Shown here: positions 43,697 through 53,175 of the stretch, piece after piece
Layout of the letters: every line of letters starts with the position of its first letter
How positions within the stretch are numbered: position 1 is the stretch's first letter
Assembly: GCF_009828115.1 (NCBI RefSeq)
Contig: NZ_WTYL01000003.1
Coordinates: 543,802-607,801, forward strand
Direction: 5' to 3'
Source of the DNA: Allopontixanthobacter sediminis
GTDB lineage: Bacteria; Pseudomonadota; Alphaproteobacteria; Sphingomonadales; Sphingomonadaceae
DNA length: 64,000 nucleotides
Made by a program: the position numbers and the translations under genes
The notes under the pieces: model-generated
What the model was told of the DNA's origin: nothing
The model's database searches: none
The model's input: only the letters and a program-made list of their open reading frames with translations

Positions 43697-44188
43697 TCAG
43701 GCCGCGCCGATCTTCGTCAGCTTGGCCATCAGGCTCGCTTCGTCGAACGGCTTGGTGACATATTCATCGGCGCCGTGATCGATGCCCTTGTGGATATCGA
43801 ACGTGTCCGATTTGGCGGTGCAGAACACCACCTTGGGCCGCTTCACCGTGGGCTCCTCCCTCAGGGCGGCGAGAAATTCCAGTCCGGTCATGACCGGCAT
43901 GTCCCAATCGAGAATGATCAGGTCGGGCATGGCGATCTTGCACTTCTTGAGCGCTTCCTGGCCATTTTCCGCTTCGTCCACATGATAGCCGATGTCGGAA
44001 ACGATCCGCCGTGCGACTTTGCGGATCATCCGCGAATCGTCGACCAGCAGGCAATAGGGTGCCTTGGCCGCAGCCACAGGTGACGCGCGTGAAGACGTGT
44101 CATCAGGACGAGGAACGCGGCGCCCGGTGGCCATGGGTCGGGCGGGTGCTGCCGCAGGCTGGGCAGCCTTTGCCGGAACTTCCTCCAC
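43697..44188 (-). CDS. CheY-like response regulator with proline/alanine-rich N-terminus
   Basis: A single receiver domain (residues about 45-163) with Asp 94 (ILDWDMPV) as phosphorylation site, acidic pair VDDSR near 50, Thr in CTAKS and Lys 146 (TKPFD). No output domain is present. About 45 residues of Ala/Pro/Arg-rich sequence precede it. The GTG 44188 start is uncertain, as the same frame continues upstream with coding-like residues (IRNLIKRIDAPAA) but offers no ATG/GTG/TTG; ATG 44134 is also possible. The partner kinase is not in the neighbourhood. Confidence 0.8.
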   Translation of the reverse strand: MEEVPAKAAQPAAAPARPMATGRRVPRPDDTSSRASPVAAAKAPYCLLVDDSRMIRKVARRIVSDIGYHVDEAENGQEALKKCKIAMPDLIILDWDMPVMTGLEFLAALREEPTVKRPKVVFCTAKSDTFDIHKGIDHGADEYVTKPFDEASLMAKLTKIGAA

Positions 44189-44253
44189 GGCGCGTGCCGT
44201 GACTTCATCAGGCGACCGGTCCTGGTTGGCGGCTGCCGGAGCGTCGATCCGTT

Positions 44254-44541
44254 TTATGAGATTGCGAATGGTAGCACTCCCCCGTTCATGGACCGGCGTT
44301 CCTGCTGGAATTCCTCCTGCGGAGCGATTTCATCTTCGGCGGGAGTCATCCGGACGTGGAGATAGGGCACCCAGATGTCGCCGTAATCGGCCTTCTGGTA
44401 CCACAGGTCGAGGATGTCGTAGGACGCCCAGAAGCCATCCGGCTCCTGCAGTCTCAGGCCTTCGCCGATCCGGGGCATGACCGCCATCTTGATTCGCTCA
44501 TGAGACTGATGGGTCTCGTTCTGAATTTCGATTTCGATCAC
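44254..44541 (-). CDS. Hypothetical protein, 95 residues
   Basis: I do not recognise this protein. It starts at GTG 44541 with IEIEIQNETHQSHERIKMAV and has an aromatic middle, FWASYDILDLWYQKADYGDIW, followed by an acidic tail with repeated E and Q. No membrane segment or signal is seen, so it is cytoplasmic. It lies directly upstream of the response regulator on the same strand, and the coding-like frame of that regulator overlaps its end. The codon pattern and residue composition look real, but there is no family support. Confidence 0.66.
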   Translation of the reverse strand: MIEIEIQNETHQSHERIKMAVMPRIGEGLRLQEPDGFWASYDILDLWYQKADYGDIWVPYLHVRMTPAEDEIAPQEEFQQERRSMNGGVLPFAIS

Positions 44542-44604
44542 TGCGCTGCATCCCTTGCTTGCAGTGACCGGGATAGGGGAAAATGCTTTATGAATTACGA
44601 ATGG

Positions 44605-44627
44605 AGCCGGCCCTGATTGGGCCGGCT
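44605..44627 (-). terminator. Hairpin after ettA
   Basis: AGCCGGCCC (44605-44613) and GGGCCGGCT (44619-44627) form a perfect 9-bp stem with a 5-base loop just after the ettA stop. No T-run follows on the minus strand, so it may be a weak or factor-dependent terminator. Confidence 0.45.
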
Positions 44628-44632
44628 TCCCG

Positions 44633-46306
44633 TTATCGAGTCAGCTTCTTGTAAGCCAGCCGGGTCGGGCGGTCCGCCGCGTCACCCAGCCTGCGCCGCT
44701 TGTCTTCTTCGTAGGCTTCGAAATTGCCTTCGAACCATTCCACATGGCTATCGCCTTCGAACGCCAGGATGTGTGTCGCGAGCCGATCGAGGAAGAAGCG
44801 GTCATGCGAGATTACCACCGCACAGCCGGCGAAATTTTCCACCGCGTCTTCCAGAGCGCGAAGGGTTTCCACGTCGAGATCGTTGGTCGGTTCGTCGAGC
44901 AGCAACACGTTGCCGCCGTCTTTCAGCATCTTGGCCATGTGGACGCGGTTGCGCTCACCGCCGGACAGCTTGCCGACGATTTTCTGCTGGTCGGCACCCT
45001 TGAAGTTGAACGCGCCGACATAGGCCCGCGTGCTCATGTCGTGGCCGTTGACCTTCATGTAATCAAGCCCGTCGGAGACTTCTTCCCAGACGTTCTTCTT
45101 CGGGTCGAGATCGTCACGGCTCTGGTCGACATATCCGAGATGGACGGTCTCCCCGATAGCGATCTCGCCGCTGTCGGGTTGTTCCTGGCCGGTGATGATC
45201 CGGAACAGGGTCGATTTACCCGCGCCGTTCGGCCCGATAATGCCGACGATACCGCCCGGGGGCAGCATGAAGGACAGGTCTTCGAACAGCAGCTTGTCGC
45301 CATACGCCTTGGTCAGGTTCTTCGCCTCGATAACCTTGCTGCCAAGCCGTTCGGGAACCTGAATGACGATCTGCGCCTTGCCGGGCTTGCGATCACCCTG
45401 TGCGTCCTGCAGTTCCTCGAACTTGCGCAGCCGGGCCTTCGATTTGGTCTGCCGTCCCTTGGGGGTCTGGCGGATCCATTCCAGTTCTTCGGACAACGCC
45501 TTCTGCCGGCCGGAATCCTCGCGGTCTTCCTGCGCCATTCGCTTGGCCTTCTTCTCGAGATACGTCGAGTAATTGCCCTCGTAGGGGTAATAGGACCCGC
45601 GATCGAGCTCGAGAATCCATTCGACGACGTTGTCGAGGAAGTAGCGGTCATGGGTGATCATCAGCACCGCGCCGGCATATTCCTTGAGATGGTTTTCCAG
45701 CCATTCAACGCTTTCGGCATCAAGGTGGTTGGTCGGTTCGTCGAGCAGCAGGATGCCGGGCTTCTGGATCAGCAGCCGGGTCAGCGCCACGCGGCGCTTT
45801 TCACCGCCGGACAAATTGTTCACCGGCGCGTCCGATGGCGGGCAGCGCAGAGCTTCCATCGCGATCTCGAGCTGGTTGTCGAGCGTCCACCCGTCCACCG
45901 CATCGATCCTGGTCTGAAGTTCGGCCATCTCGTCGCCGAGCTTGTCGAAATCGGCATCGGGCTCGGCCATCTCCGCCGAAATCGCGTTGAAACGCTCGAC
46001 CAGATCGGCGGTTTCGCGCGCGCCGTCCTTGACGTTTTCAAGCACGGTCTTGCTTTCGTCGAGCTGCGGTTCCTGCTCGAGATAGCCGACAGTGATGTTC
46101 TCGCCTGGCCATGCCTCACCGGTGAAATCGGTGTCGAGACCGGCCATGATCTTGATCAGGGTGGACTTACCGGCGCCGTTGGGGCCGACGATCCCGATCT
46201 TCGCGCCTTGGTAGAACTGGAGATTGATATTCTCCAGCACCGGCTTTTTCGCGCCGGGGAAAGTCTTGGTCATGTTCTTCATGACGAATGCGTACTGGGC
46301 GGCCAT
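44633..46306 (-). CDS. ettA: Energy-dependent translational throttle protein EttA
   Basis: A 557-residue ABC-F ATPase that binds the ribosomal E site and links translation to ATP supply. There are two ABC modules: Walker A GPNGAGKSTL occurs near residues 38 and 356, and the signatures are LSGGEKRRVAL and LSGGERNRVHM. It has no membrane domain. The N-terminus MAAQYAFVMKNMTKTFPGAKK is typical of EttA. ATG 46306 is used; the frame is open to 46453 without support. Divergent from the M28 peptidase gene. Confidence 0.96.
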   Translation of the reverse strand: MAAQYAFVMKNMTKTFPGAKKPVLENINLQFYQGAKIGIVGPNGAGKSTLIKIMAGLDTDFTGEAWPGENITVGYLEQEPQLDESKTVLENVKDGARETADLVERFNAISAEMAEPDADFDKLGDEMAELQTRIDAVDGWTLDNQLEIAMEALRCPPSDAPVNNLSGGEKRRVALTRLLIQKPGILLLDEPTNHLDAESVEWLENHLKEYAGAVLMITHDRYFLDNVVEWILELDRGSYYPYEGNYSTYLEKKAKRMAQEDREDSGRQKALSEELEWIRQTPKGRQTKSKARLRKFEELQDAQGDRKPGKAQIVIQVPERLGSKVIEAKNLTKAYGDKLLFEDLSFMLPPGGIVGIIGPNGAGKSTLFRIITGQEQPDSGEIAIGETVHLGYVDQSRDDLDPKKNVWEEVSDGLDYMKVNGHDMSTRAYVGAFNFKGADQQKIVGKLSGGERNRVHMAKMLKDGGNVLLLDEPTNDLDVETLRALEDAVENFAGCAVVISHDRFFLDRLATHILAFEGDSHVEWFEGNFEAYEEDKRRRLGDAADRPTRLAYKKLTR

Positions 46307-46422
46307 CGGAGGTCCTTCGGATCGTGTCGGCTGATGATTTTGCGGAGTTGGGGGCCAAATAGGGTGTGATGCCGCGCGGGGCAAGCTGGACTTGGGATGC
46401 GGGCCGCGATACCGGAAGCGCC

Positions 46423-47799
46423 ATGCACAAAACCATCTCTGCGCTGGCCGCACTTTCGCTCTCCGTTTCCGCTCCAGCCGTAATGGCGCAGTCGTCCGAT
46501 CACGCCGACATTGCGCTTGAAAAAGACACCCTTGCGTGGGATTTCGTCGAGGGTATTACCACCGAAGTCGGTCCCCGGCAGGCCGGTACGGAAGCTGAAA
46601 AGCGCGGGCGCGACTGGGCGGTGGCATGGCTGAAGGCGAACGGTTTTGCCAATGTCGCCGATGAACCGTTCGAGATGGAAACCTGGGTCCCGGGCGAAAA
46701 CCCGAGCGCTCATATTTTAAGTCCGTTTCCGCAGCCATTCGTCATTGCTCCCCTCGGCGGGAGCGCCTCGACGGGCGGCATGGGCATTACCGCAGAAGTG
46801 GCGATGTTCCGCACCGTGGCGGAATTGCAGGCCGCACCCGCTGGCAGCCTGAACGGCAAGATCGCCTATATCAGCCATTCGATGACCCCGACCCAGGACG
46901 GTTCACAATACGGCTTTGCCGGACCCGCACGCTGGGTCGGTGCCAGCATCGCGGCAGAGAAGGGCGCAATTGCTACGGTCATCAAGTCGGTCGGAACCGA
47001 TTACCACCGCAACCCGCACGCCGGCGGCACGAAGGTTGTCGATGATATGATCCCGGCGGGCGCGCTTTCGCTGCCCGATGCGGCCAATCTGGAACGGATG
47101 TTCGAGCGCGCCGATGGTCGGCCGATCACCATGAAACTGGTGCTTACTCCGCGCGATCTGGGTACCACGACCAGCGGCAACGTGGTGGGCGAAATCGTCG
47201 GCCGCGATCCATCGCTGCCGCCGGTCCTGCTTGCGTGCCACCTCGACAGCTGGTGGAACGGCACGGGTGCTTTCGATGACGGGGCAGGCTGCGGCATCGT
47301 GGCTGCGGCAGCGCGGCATGCTTCGGCAGCGGGGCAGCCGCTGCGCACGATCCGGGTCCTGTTTGCCGGGGCGGAGGAAACCGGGCTGTGGGGCAGCAAG
47401 GCCTATAGCGCGGCCCATCGCGATGAGCCAATCGGGATCGGGCTCGAAAGCGATTTCGGGGCGGACCGGATCTGGCAGATCCAGACCAACTTCGGACAAA
47501 GCAATCCCGCGCTTGCAGCCAAACTCGCAGCGGCAGTTGCGCGGTTCGGGGTGGCGCCATCGGCCCAGGTGGCAACCGGCGGCGCGGACATCGACATCTC
47601 CCGTGACCAGAAGGGCGCGATCATCGATTTGCAGCAGGATGGGACGCGCTATTTCGACCTGCACCACACGCCCGACGATACGCTCGACAAGGTCGATCCG
47701 GTGCAATTGCGCCAGAATGTCGCGGTGTGGACCGCGGTAGTCCAGGTGCTTGCCAACGAAGCTGGACCGATCCTGGGCACAGCCGGGGCTGCCGAATAA
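46423..47799 (+). CDS. Secreted M28 family zinc metallopeptidase
   Basis: A 458-residue exported aminopeptidase-like enzyme. Residues 1-23 form a signal peptide ending at VMAQ. The zinc site is readable: His-Leu-Asp in ACHLDSWWNGTGAFDDGAGC (near residue 271), the catalytic Glu-Glu in FAGAEETGLWGSKAY (near 316), and a later His in YFDLHHTPDDTLDK. It is probably periplasmic or outer-membrane-associated. ATG 46423 is chosen, as it starts the signal peptide. csoR follows convergently with a 3-base gap. Confidence 0.89.
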   Translation: MHKTISALAALSLSVSAPAVMAQSSDHADIALEKDTLAWDFVEGITTEVGPRQAGTEAEKRGRDWAVAWLKANGFANVADEPFEMETWVPGENPSAHILSPFPQPFVIAPLGGSASTGGMGITAEVAMFRTVAELQAAPAGSLNGKIAYISHSMTPTQDGSQYGFAGPARWVGASIAAEKGAIATVIKSVGTDYHRNPHAGGTKVVDDMIPAGALSLPDAANLERMFERADGRPITMKLVLTPRDLGTTTSGNVVGEIVGRDPSLPPVLLACHLDSWWNGTGAFDDGAGCGIVAAAARHASAAGQPLRTIRVLFAGAEETGLWGSKAYSAAHRDEPIGIGLESDFGADRIWQIQTNFGQSNPALAAKLAAAVARFGVAPSAQVATGGADIDISRDQKGAIIDLQQDGTRYFDLHHTPDDTLDKVDPVQLRQNVAVWTAVVQVLANEAGPILGTAGAAE

Positions 47800-47802
47800 G
47801 CG

Positions 47803-48078
47803 TTAGCGGCGCTGGCGTTCCAGCAATTCAATCAATTCGTTGAACTTGGTGCGCTGTTCCGCTTCGTCGCCGGATGCAATTGCGGCGGCGACGCAGCTGG
47901 CGGCATGGTCCTTCAGGACCTCGCTTTCCACCTTTGCCAGCGCCGACTTGATCGCCTGGATCTGGGTCAGGACGTCGATGCAATAGCGACCATCGTCGAT
48001 CATCTGGGCGACGCCGCGCACCTGCCCTTCGATCCGGCGAAGGCGGTTGGTCTTGGTTTTTGAATCTGCAGTCGGCAA
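47803..48078 (-). CDS. csoR: Copper-sensing transcriptional repressor, CsoR family
   Basis: A 91-residue all-helical repressor of the CsoR/RcnR/FrmR family. The Cys-His-Cys Cu(I) ligands are Cys 33 (DDGRYCIDV), His 58 and Cys 62 (KDHAASC). It should release its operator when Cu(I) binds. The gene is divergent from copA-copB with only 38 bases between, and a perfect operator-like repeat lies there. Its own promoter reads from inside the copA 5' end. Regulation of copA and itself is therefore very likely. Confidence 0.9.
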   Translation of the reverse strand: MPTADSKTKTNRLRRIEGQVRGVAQMIDDGRYCIDVLTQIQAIKSALAKVESEVLKDHAASCVAAAIASGDEAEQRTKFNELIELLERQRR

Positions 48079-48097
48079 CGGCGTTCCTTAGTCTTGC

Positions 48098-48116
48098 AAT
48101 ACCCCAAGGGGGTATT
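48098..48116. promoter_or_regulatory. CsoR-type operator AATACCCC-N3-GGGGTATT
   Basis: A perfect 8-bp inverted repeat with a 3-base spacer, of the TACCCC/GGGGTA type used by CsoR-family repressors, fills the csoR-copA gap. Its last base abuts the copA ATG (48117), so repressor binding would also cover the copA ribosome site AAGGGGG. Confidence 0.85.
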
Positions 48117-48141
48117 ATGAGTCTTTCCATGAAAAGTGCAA
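48114..48141 (-). promoter_or_regulatory. Candidate csoR promoter inside the copA 5' coding end
   Basis: On the minus strand TTGCAC (48141-48136) and CATAAT (48119-48114) are 16 bases apart; the -10 is 5/6. The operator overlaps the -10 and start point. The -35 is weak (3/6). Confidence 0.5.
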
Positions 48142-49940
48142 CCCGTGGTTCAAATCTTCCCCTGATCCCGCGCCGCAAGTTCCTGACCGGCAGCGCCGCA
48201 TTGATCGGAGCGGCGCAGTTTCCGATGCCTGCATGGGCGAAGGGCAAAAGCCTGACGCACGCCGGCAGGGGCTTCGGCACCCTTTCGGGCGAGGATATCC
48301 GCCTGTCGATCGGAAATTCGCATTTCACCACCGGCGGGCGCAGCGGTCACGCGGTAACGGTCAATGGCACCGTCCCCGGCCCGCTGGTACGGCTGCGTGA
48401 AGGCCAGAATGTGCGGCTTCACGTCACCAACACCCTCGATGAGGACAGCTCGATCCACTGGCACGGCCTGTTGCTGCCATTCCAGTTCGACGGCGTGCCT
48501 GGCGTCAGTTTTCCTGGGATCAGGCCGGGCAAGACGTTCCTGTATGAATTTCCGATCCGGCAGAACGGCACCTACTGGTGGCATAGCCATTCGGGCCTGC
48601 AGGAACAGATGGGCCACTACGGTCCGCTGGTGATCGACGCGGCGGAGCCGGACCCACGTTATGGCCGCGACTATGTGGTGCTGCTGAGCGAATTTTCGTC
48701 TCTTCACCCGCATTCTATCATGCGCAAGCTCAAGGTGTCCGAGGGCTACTTCAATTACCAGATGCAGACGGCGACCCACGGCGATATGCCTGGCGCGATG
48801 CGGCGCATGTGGGGCGGCATGCGGATGAACCCGCGCGATATCAGCGATGTCACCGGGGCGACCTACACCTATCTGGTCAACGGTCACGGCCCGGCGGACA
48901 ACCTCGAATATCTTTTCACGCCGGGCGAACGGGTGCGGCTGCGGATCATCAACGGCAGTGCGATGACCTTCTTCAATGTTCGCATCCCGGGGGTGCCGAT
49001 GACGGTCATCCAGGCAGATGGACAGGACGTGCACGATGTCGAGGTGGATGAACTGCAGATCGGCACGGCCGAAACCTACGATGTGATCGTGACCCCGCCG
49101 GCCGGTGCGCATGCGCTGGTCGCCGAAGCAATGGATCGGTCGGGCATGGGCGCGGCAACGCTAACTTCCGAGGCCGGGGCAAGGGCACAATTCCCTGCCC
49201 TGCGCGAGCCGGTGACGCTAACCATGGCCGACATGGGGATGGCCGATATGGCAGGCATGGACCACACTGCCAGCACGCCCGGCGCCGTCGACCATGCGGC
49301 GATGGGACATGCCATGCCGCCGGCGCCGGCAGCCAAGCCGATGCCTGGAATGGATCACTCCGGCGGCGGCATGAACCATTCGATGCGCGACCCCTCCAAT
49401 CTGCCGCCTGATGTGGAAGTCGGCGCCGGGGTCGACATGATCGCGCCAATGCCGGTCGACCGGATGGATTATCCGGGACTCGGCCTCGATAAGGTCGATC
49501 ACCGCACGCTGCGCTATACCGACCTGCGAGCAAGGAAGGCCGATCACGGCGTAAAATCCCCTACCCGGCAAATGCAGATACACCTGACCGGCAACATGGA
49601 GCGCTACATGTGGTCGTTCGACGGGAAGAAATTTTCCGCCGTGGCCGATGATCCGATCCGCTTCGCGTATAACGAACGGGTGCGCGTCAAGCTGGTGAAC
49701 GACACGATGATGGCGCATCCCATCCATCTGCACGGCCATTTCTTCGAGCTGGTGAACGGGGCGGGACACGGCGAGCAGCCGCGCAAGCACACCGTGATCG
49801 TCCAGCCGGGCAGCACCGCCACCTTCGATCTTACCGCGGACGAACCGGGCGACTGGGCCTTTCACTGCCACCTGCTGTATCACATGCATTCCGGCATGTT
49901 CCAGGTCGTCACCGTTCGCCCGCTCGGCGGGGATGCGTGA
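48117..49940 (+). CDS. copA: Copper-resistance multicopper oxidase CopA
   Basis: A 607-residue multicopper oxidase exported by the Tat path: RRKFLTG (residues 19-25) with a hydrophobic stretch ending at AWA. Copper ligands appear in pairs: HWHG (near residue 120), WWHSHSG (near 161), HPIHLHGHFF (near 538) and HCHLLYHMHSGM (near 583). Between about residues 366 and 430 lies a Met/His-rich segment of the CopA type, which may bind extra Cu(I). It probably oxidises Cu(I) or stores periplasmic copper. copB overlaps its stop by one base. Confidence 0.95.
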   Translation: MSLSMKSATRGSNLPLIPRRKFLTGSAALIGAAQFPMPAWAKGKSLTHAGRGFGTLSGEDIRLSIGNSHFTTGGRSGHAVTVNGTVPGPLVRLREGQNVRLHVTNTLDEDSSIHWHGLLLPFQFDGVPGVSFPGIRPGKTFLYEFPIRQNGTYWWHSHSGLQEQMGHYGPLVIDAAEPDPRYGRDYVVLLSEFSSLHPHSIMRKLKVSEGYFNYQMQTATHGDMPGAMRRMWGGMRMNPRDISDVTGATYTYLVNGHGPADNLEYLFTPGERVRLRIINGSAMTFFNVRIPGVPMTVIQADGQDVHDVEVDELQIGTAETYDVIVTPPAGAHALVAEAMDRSGMGAATLTSEAGARAQFPALREPVTLTMADMGMADMAGMDHTASTPGAVDHAAMGHAMPPAPAAKPMPGMDHSGGGMNHSMRDPSNLPPDVEVGAGVDMIAPMPVDRMDYPGLGLDKVDHRTLRYTDLRARKADHGVKSPTRQMQIHLTGNMERYMWSFDGKKFSAVADDPIRFAYNERVRVKLVNDTMMAHPIHLHGHFFELVNGAGHGEQPRKHTVIVQPGSTATFDLTADEPGDWAFHCHLLYHMHSGMFQVVTVRPLGGDA

Positions 49941-50779
49941 TGAAGTATCCACTGATATCGATACTTCCAGCCATGCTGGCTGCTGCGCCGGTTATGGCCC
50001 AGCACCAGCATCACGAAAACGTTGCTCCGCAGTCCGGCGAGGCAGAGCCGCCGCCGCAGGCCATTGAGGGACCGCGCCATGCGGCGGATGCAATCTGGGG
50101 AGCGGACGAAATGGCCGCTTCCCGCGCGGCGTTGAAGTCCGAGAACGGTGGCATGGTCACCAGCGTAGTCATCATCGACCGGCTGGAGGCCCGCTTTACC
50201 CGTGGTGACCAGATATACCTTTGGGATGCGCAGGGCTGGTACGGCGGTGACCTCGACAAGCTGTGGCTCAAGACCGAAGGCGAGGGCAACTTTTCGGGCC
50301 CCGTGGAATCCGCCGAAGTGCAGGCGCTGTGGAGCCACGCGATCGGCCCGTTCTTCGATCTTCAGGCCGGCGCGCGGTATGATTTCGAGCCGTACGGCAC
50401 GGCCTATGGCGTGCTCGGCGTGCAGGGCCTCGTGCCCTATATGTTCGAAGTCGATGCGGCGCTGTTCCTGTCCGAACGGGGTGATCTGACCGCGCGGATC
50501 GAAGCGGAATACGACCAGAAGATCACCCAGCGCCTGATCCTCCAGCCGCGGGCCGAAATGGAACTTTCCGCGCAGGATATACCGGAGCAGGAAATTGGAG
50601 CTGGGCTGTCCAAGACCGAAATAGGCCTAAGACTGCGGTATGAAATTACCCGCCAGATCGCGCCTTATGTGGGCATCGAATACGAAGCCAAAACCGGCCA
50701 AACGGCAGATTTCGCGCGAATGGACGGCGAGGATCCCGACGGGGCGGCCTTCCTGATCGGAATCAAAGCTTGGTTCTAG
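49940..50779 (+). CDS. copB: Copper resistance protein CopB
   Basis: A 280-residue secreted outer-membrane protein of the CopB/PcoB type. A signal peptide (to about AQHQHH near residue 20) is followed by His/Glu-rich sequence, then a beta-rich barrel domain with [20 protein letters not shown] and [24 protein letters not shown] at the characteristic places, ending in Phe (IKAWF), as expected for outer-membrane barrels. The ATG overlaps the copA stop. copC and copD are not present, so this is the minimal copAB form. Confidence 0.92.
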   Translation: MKYPLISILPAMLAAAPVMAQHQHHENVAPQSGEAEPPPQAIEGPRHAADAIWGADEMAASRAALKSENGGMVTSVVIIDRLEARFTRGDQIYLWDAQGWYGGDLDKLWLKTEGEGNFSGPVESAEVQALWSHAIGPFFDLQAGARYDFEPYGTAYGVLGVQGLVPYMFEVDAALFLSERGDLTARIEAEYDQKITQRLILQPRAEMELSAQDIPEQEIGAGLSKTEIGLRLRYEITRQIAPYVGIEYEAKTGQTADFARMDGEDPDGAAFLIGIKAWF

Positions 50780-50837
50780 GAGCGCTGACCGCGGAGGTCG
50801 GACGAAACTAATCCTTTTTGCAGCCGTTGAGAGGGCT

Positions 50838-52241
50838 ATGACCGGAACCATGACTGACTACAGGATCGAAACCGACTCGCTGGGCGAAATTCGCGTCCCC
50901 AAGGACCGGCTGTGGGGTGCGCAAACCCAGCGGTCGATTGAGAATTTCCGCATCGGAACCGAGCGTATGCCGAGCGAGATCGTCCATGCGCTTGGCCTGA
51001 TCAAACATGCCGCGGCGGTGACAAATCTTCGTCTCGGTTTGCTGGATCGCAAACTCGCCGACGCGATCGGAACGGCAGCGGACCGGGTCGCGTCCGGTGA
51101 ACTCGACGCTGAATTTCCGCTGGTGGTGTGGCAGACCGGGTCCGGCACCCAGTCCAACATGAACGCCAACGAAGTGATCGCGAACGCGGCGAACCTGGCG
51201 CTTGGCGGAGAATTGGGCGCGAAATCTCCGGTGCACCCCAACGACCATGTCAACATGGGGCAATCGTCAAACGACACCATCCCGACCGCGATACACATCG
51301 CAGCGGTCCGGATGATCTCGGACAAATTGCTGCCTACGCTGGAAACGATGCACGCTGCTTTGGCGGCCAAGGCGCGGGACTGGAAGGACATCGTCAAGAT
51401 CGGGCGCACCCATGCGCAGGACGCGACACCCTTGACGTTGGGGCAGGAGGTTTCGGGTTACGCACGCCAGTTGGAAGCGGGCATCGCGCGTATCCGCTGG
51501 AGCCTGCCGGGCCTGCTGGAACTTGCACAGGGCGGCACGGCGGTAGGGACCGGGCTGAATACCCATGCCGATTTCGGCAGTTTCATGGCCGAAGAAATCG
51601 CGCGGGTGACCGGGTTGCCGTTCGTCACCGCGCCGAACAAATTCGAGGCGCTGGCGGCGCAGGATGCGTTGGTATTTGCGCATGGATCGCTCGCCTCGCT
51701 TGCCGTCGGTCTCAACAAGATAGCCAGCGATATACGGCTACTCGGGTCAGGCCCCCGCTCCGGTCTGGGGGAGCTTTCGCTGCCTGCGAACGAGCCGGGA
51801 AGTTCGATCATGCCCGGCAAGGTCAACCCGACCCAGGTCGAGGCCCTGACGCAAATATGCGCGCAGGTGTTCGGTAACAACGCCGCGATCATGTTTGCGG
51901 GCAGCCAGGGGCAGTTCGAACTGAACGTCTACCGGCCGGTGGTGGCTTACAACCTGCTCCAGTCGGTTCGGCTGCTATCCGATGGCTGCGACAGCTTTAC
52001 CCGAAATCTGCTGGAGGGGCTTGAACCGCGCCGGGACAACATCGCCCGGGGCGTCGAAAATTCGCTGATGCTGGTCACTGCGCTCGCGCCGACTATCGGC
52101 TACGACAAGGCCGCGAGGATCGCCAAGGATGCGCACGAAGGCGGCACATCCCTCCGCGAGGCTGCTACCGCCAGCGGCTGGGTCAGCGGGGAAGATTACG
52201 ACCGCATAGTTCGCCCCGAAGATATGCTCGGACCGCAGTAA
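50838..52241 (+). CDS. fumC: Fumarate hydratase, class II
   Basis: Hydrates fumarate to malate in the citric acid cycle; the oxygen-stable, iron-free type. It has 467 residues and the superfamily signature [13 protein letters not shown] (near residue 322), preceded by [15 protein letters not shown] (near 99) and [19 protein letters not shown] (near 135). ATG 50838 ([11 protein letters not shown]) or ATG 50850 may be the start. It is convergent with exoD, 18 bases apart. Unrelated to the copper genes before it. Confidence 0.96.
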   Translation: MTGTMTDYRIETDSLGEIRVPKDRLWGAQTQRSIENFRIGTERMPSEIVHALGLIKHAAAVTNLRLGLLDRKLADAIGTAADRVASGELDAEFPLVVWQTGSGTQSNMNANEVIANAANLALGGELGAKSPVHPNDHVNMGQSSNDTIPTAIHIAAVRMISDKLLPTLETMHAALAAKARDWKDIVKIGRTHAQDATPLTLGQEVSGYARQLEAGIARIRWSLPGLLELAQGGTAVGTGLNTHADFGSFMAEEIARVTGLPFVTAPNKFEALAAQDALVFAHGSLASLAVGLNKIASDIRLLGSGPRSGLGELSLPANEPGSSIMPGKVNPTQVEALTQICAQVFGNNAAIMFAGSQGQFELNVYRPVVAYNLLQSVRLLSDGCDSFTRNLLEGLEPRRDNIARGVENSLMLVTALAPTIGYDKAARIAKDAHEGGTSLREAATASGWVSGEDYDRIVRPEDMLGPQ

Positions 52242-52259
52242 TCCGGTCCAGGCGCTGGA

Positions 52260-52889
52260 TTATTCTGCCTGTGAGCCGAATAGGTCGGTGGATCCGGCTA
52301 TCCCGAGGCCGGCGACTACGGTCACCGCTCCTGCACTGATCGCGATCAACATGAGCAGGCCGTCCCGTACCAGGATGGCCAGGCCGATCCCCATGATCAC
52401 CAGCATCGGTACCGTGCTCGCGAAAGGAATGAATTCGAGCGGCGGGACCAGCAGGCAGAGAAGGATCACGGTACCTGCGGCGATACGCTGCCACACACCG
52501 GTAACGAACGCCGGGAGCCGTCCGTGAAACCATTTGTCGAGGCGGTGCGCGAGGCCGTTGGACTTGTCCGCTGCGGCGCGCAGCTTCTTAGCGGATACCG
52601 AGCGCCGCTGGATGAATTGCGGCATCCACAAATGTTCCTTGCCGATCAGCAATTGAACAGCCGTGATGGCGATGATGAGCGCCAGGAAGGTGGGGACGCC
52701 GGGAATGCCGCCGATGGGGCTGATCTCGATCAGCGCGGGAAGCATCAGGGCGGGTCCGTACGAGCGATCGCCGATCGCATCCAGCACGTCGCCGATGGTG
52801 ACCCGGTCCTCGGTACCGGCCAGATCGCGCAGTTCGTCGAGGATATCGCAGACCGATTTTATTGGCACGGCAGGACCGGTGTTCGCCAA
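52260..52889 (-). CDS. ExoD family exopolysaccharide synthesis protein
   Basis: A 209-residue membrane protein of the ExoD family with about four hydrophobic helices. Landmarks are VTIGDVLDAIGDRSYGPALMLPALIEISPIGGIPGVP and LCLLVPPLEFIPFASTVPM. Its biochemical role is unclear; in rhizobia it affects exopolysaccharide and symbiosis. The ribosome site decides the start: AGGAGA lies seven bases before TTG 52889 (LANTGPAV), whereas the longer frame from 52949 has no site. Confidence 0.87.
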   Translation of the reverse strand: MANTGPAVPIKSVCDILDELRDLAGTEDRVTIGDVLDAIGDRSYGPALMLPALIEISPIGGIPGVPTFLALIIAITAVQLLIGKEHLWMPQFIQRRSVSAKKLRAAADKSNGLAHRLDKWFHGRLPAFVTGVWQRIAAGTVILLCLLVPPLEFIPFASTVPMLVIMGIGLAILVRDGLLMLIAISAGAVTVVAGLGIAGSTDLFGSQAE

Positions 52890-53175
52890 CAGGTTTCTCC
52901 TTTTTGCGCCGTGTTCGGGGTTGAGAAGGTACCGCGCTTTAGTGCGCAAACCTGTTGGAATTACTTCTTAACAGGCTTGTTGTTCCCGTTACCAATCGAA
53001 GTTGCCGCCGGAATTGCAGGCAAGATCCATGAGCGGCGGGACCCTCGGGTCATTCTCTGCTTTACGGAGGATTGAAACCCACCGTATTGTTCGCCAACAT
53101 CTATCCCATCGCGAATTGATCTATTACACTGGCCGCGAATGTTGATGTTTCCCTGCAAGTTAGGACCACAGCCGA

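Noticed and set aside
44744..46369. 541-residue open frame on the + strand opposite ettA
   Set aside because: Exact antisense of ettA; Val/Leu/Phe-rich shadow without domain features.
47803..50779. Copper locus as a recently acquired island
   Set aside because: No integrase, IS, direct repeats or flanking tRNA; codon use and GC look like the neighbours.
52240..52263. TAATCC-N12-GGATTA repeat between fumC and exoD as terminator
   Set aside because: Only six AT-rich pairs, no T-run; insufficient.
52890..52949. 20-residue N-terminal extension of ExoD
   Set aside because: Contains the AGGAGA ribosome site for the TTG 52889 start; no site for the longer form.
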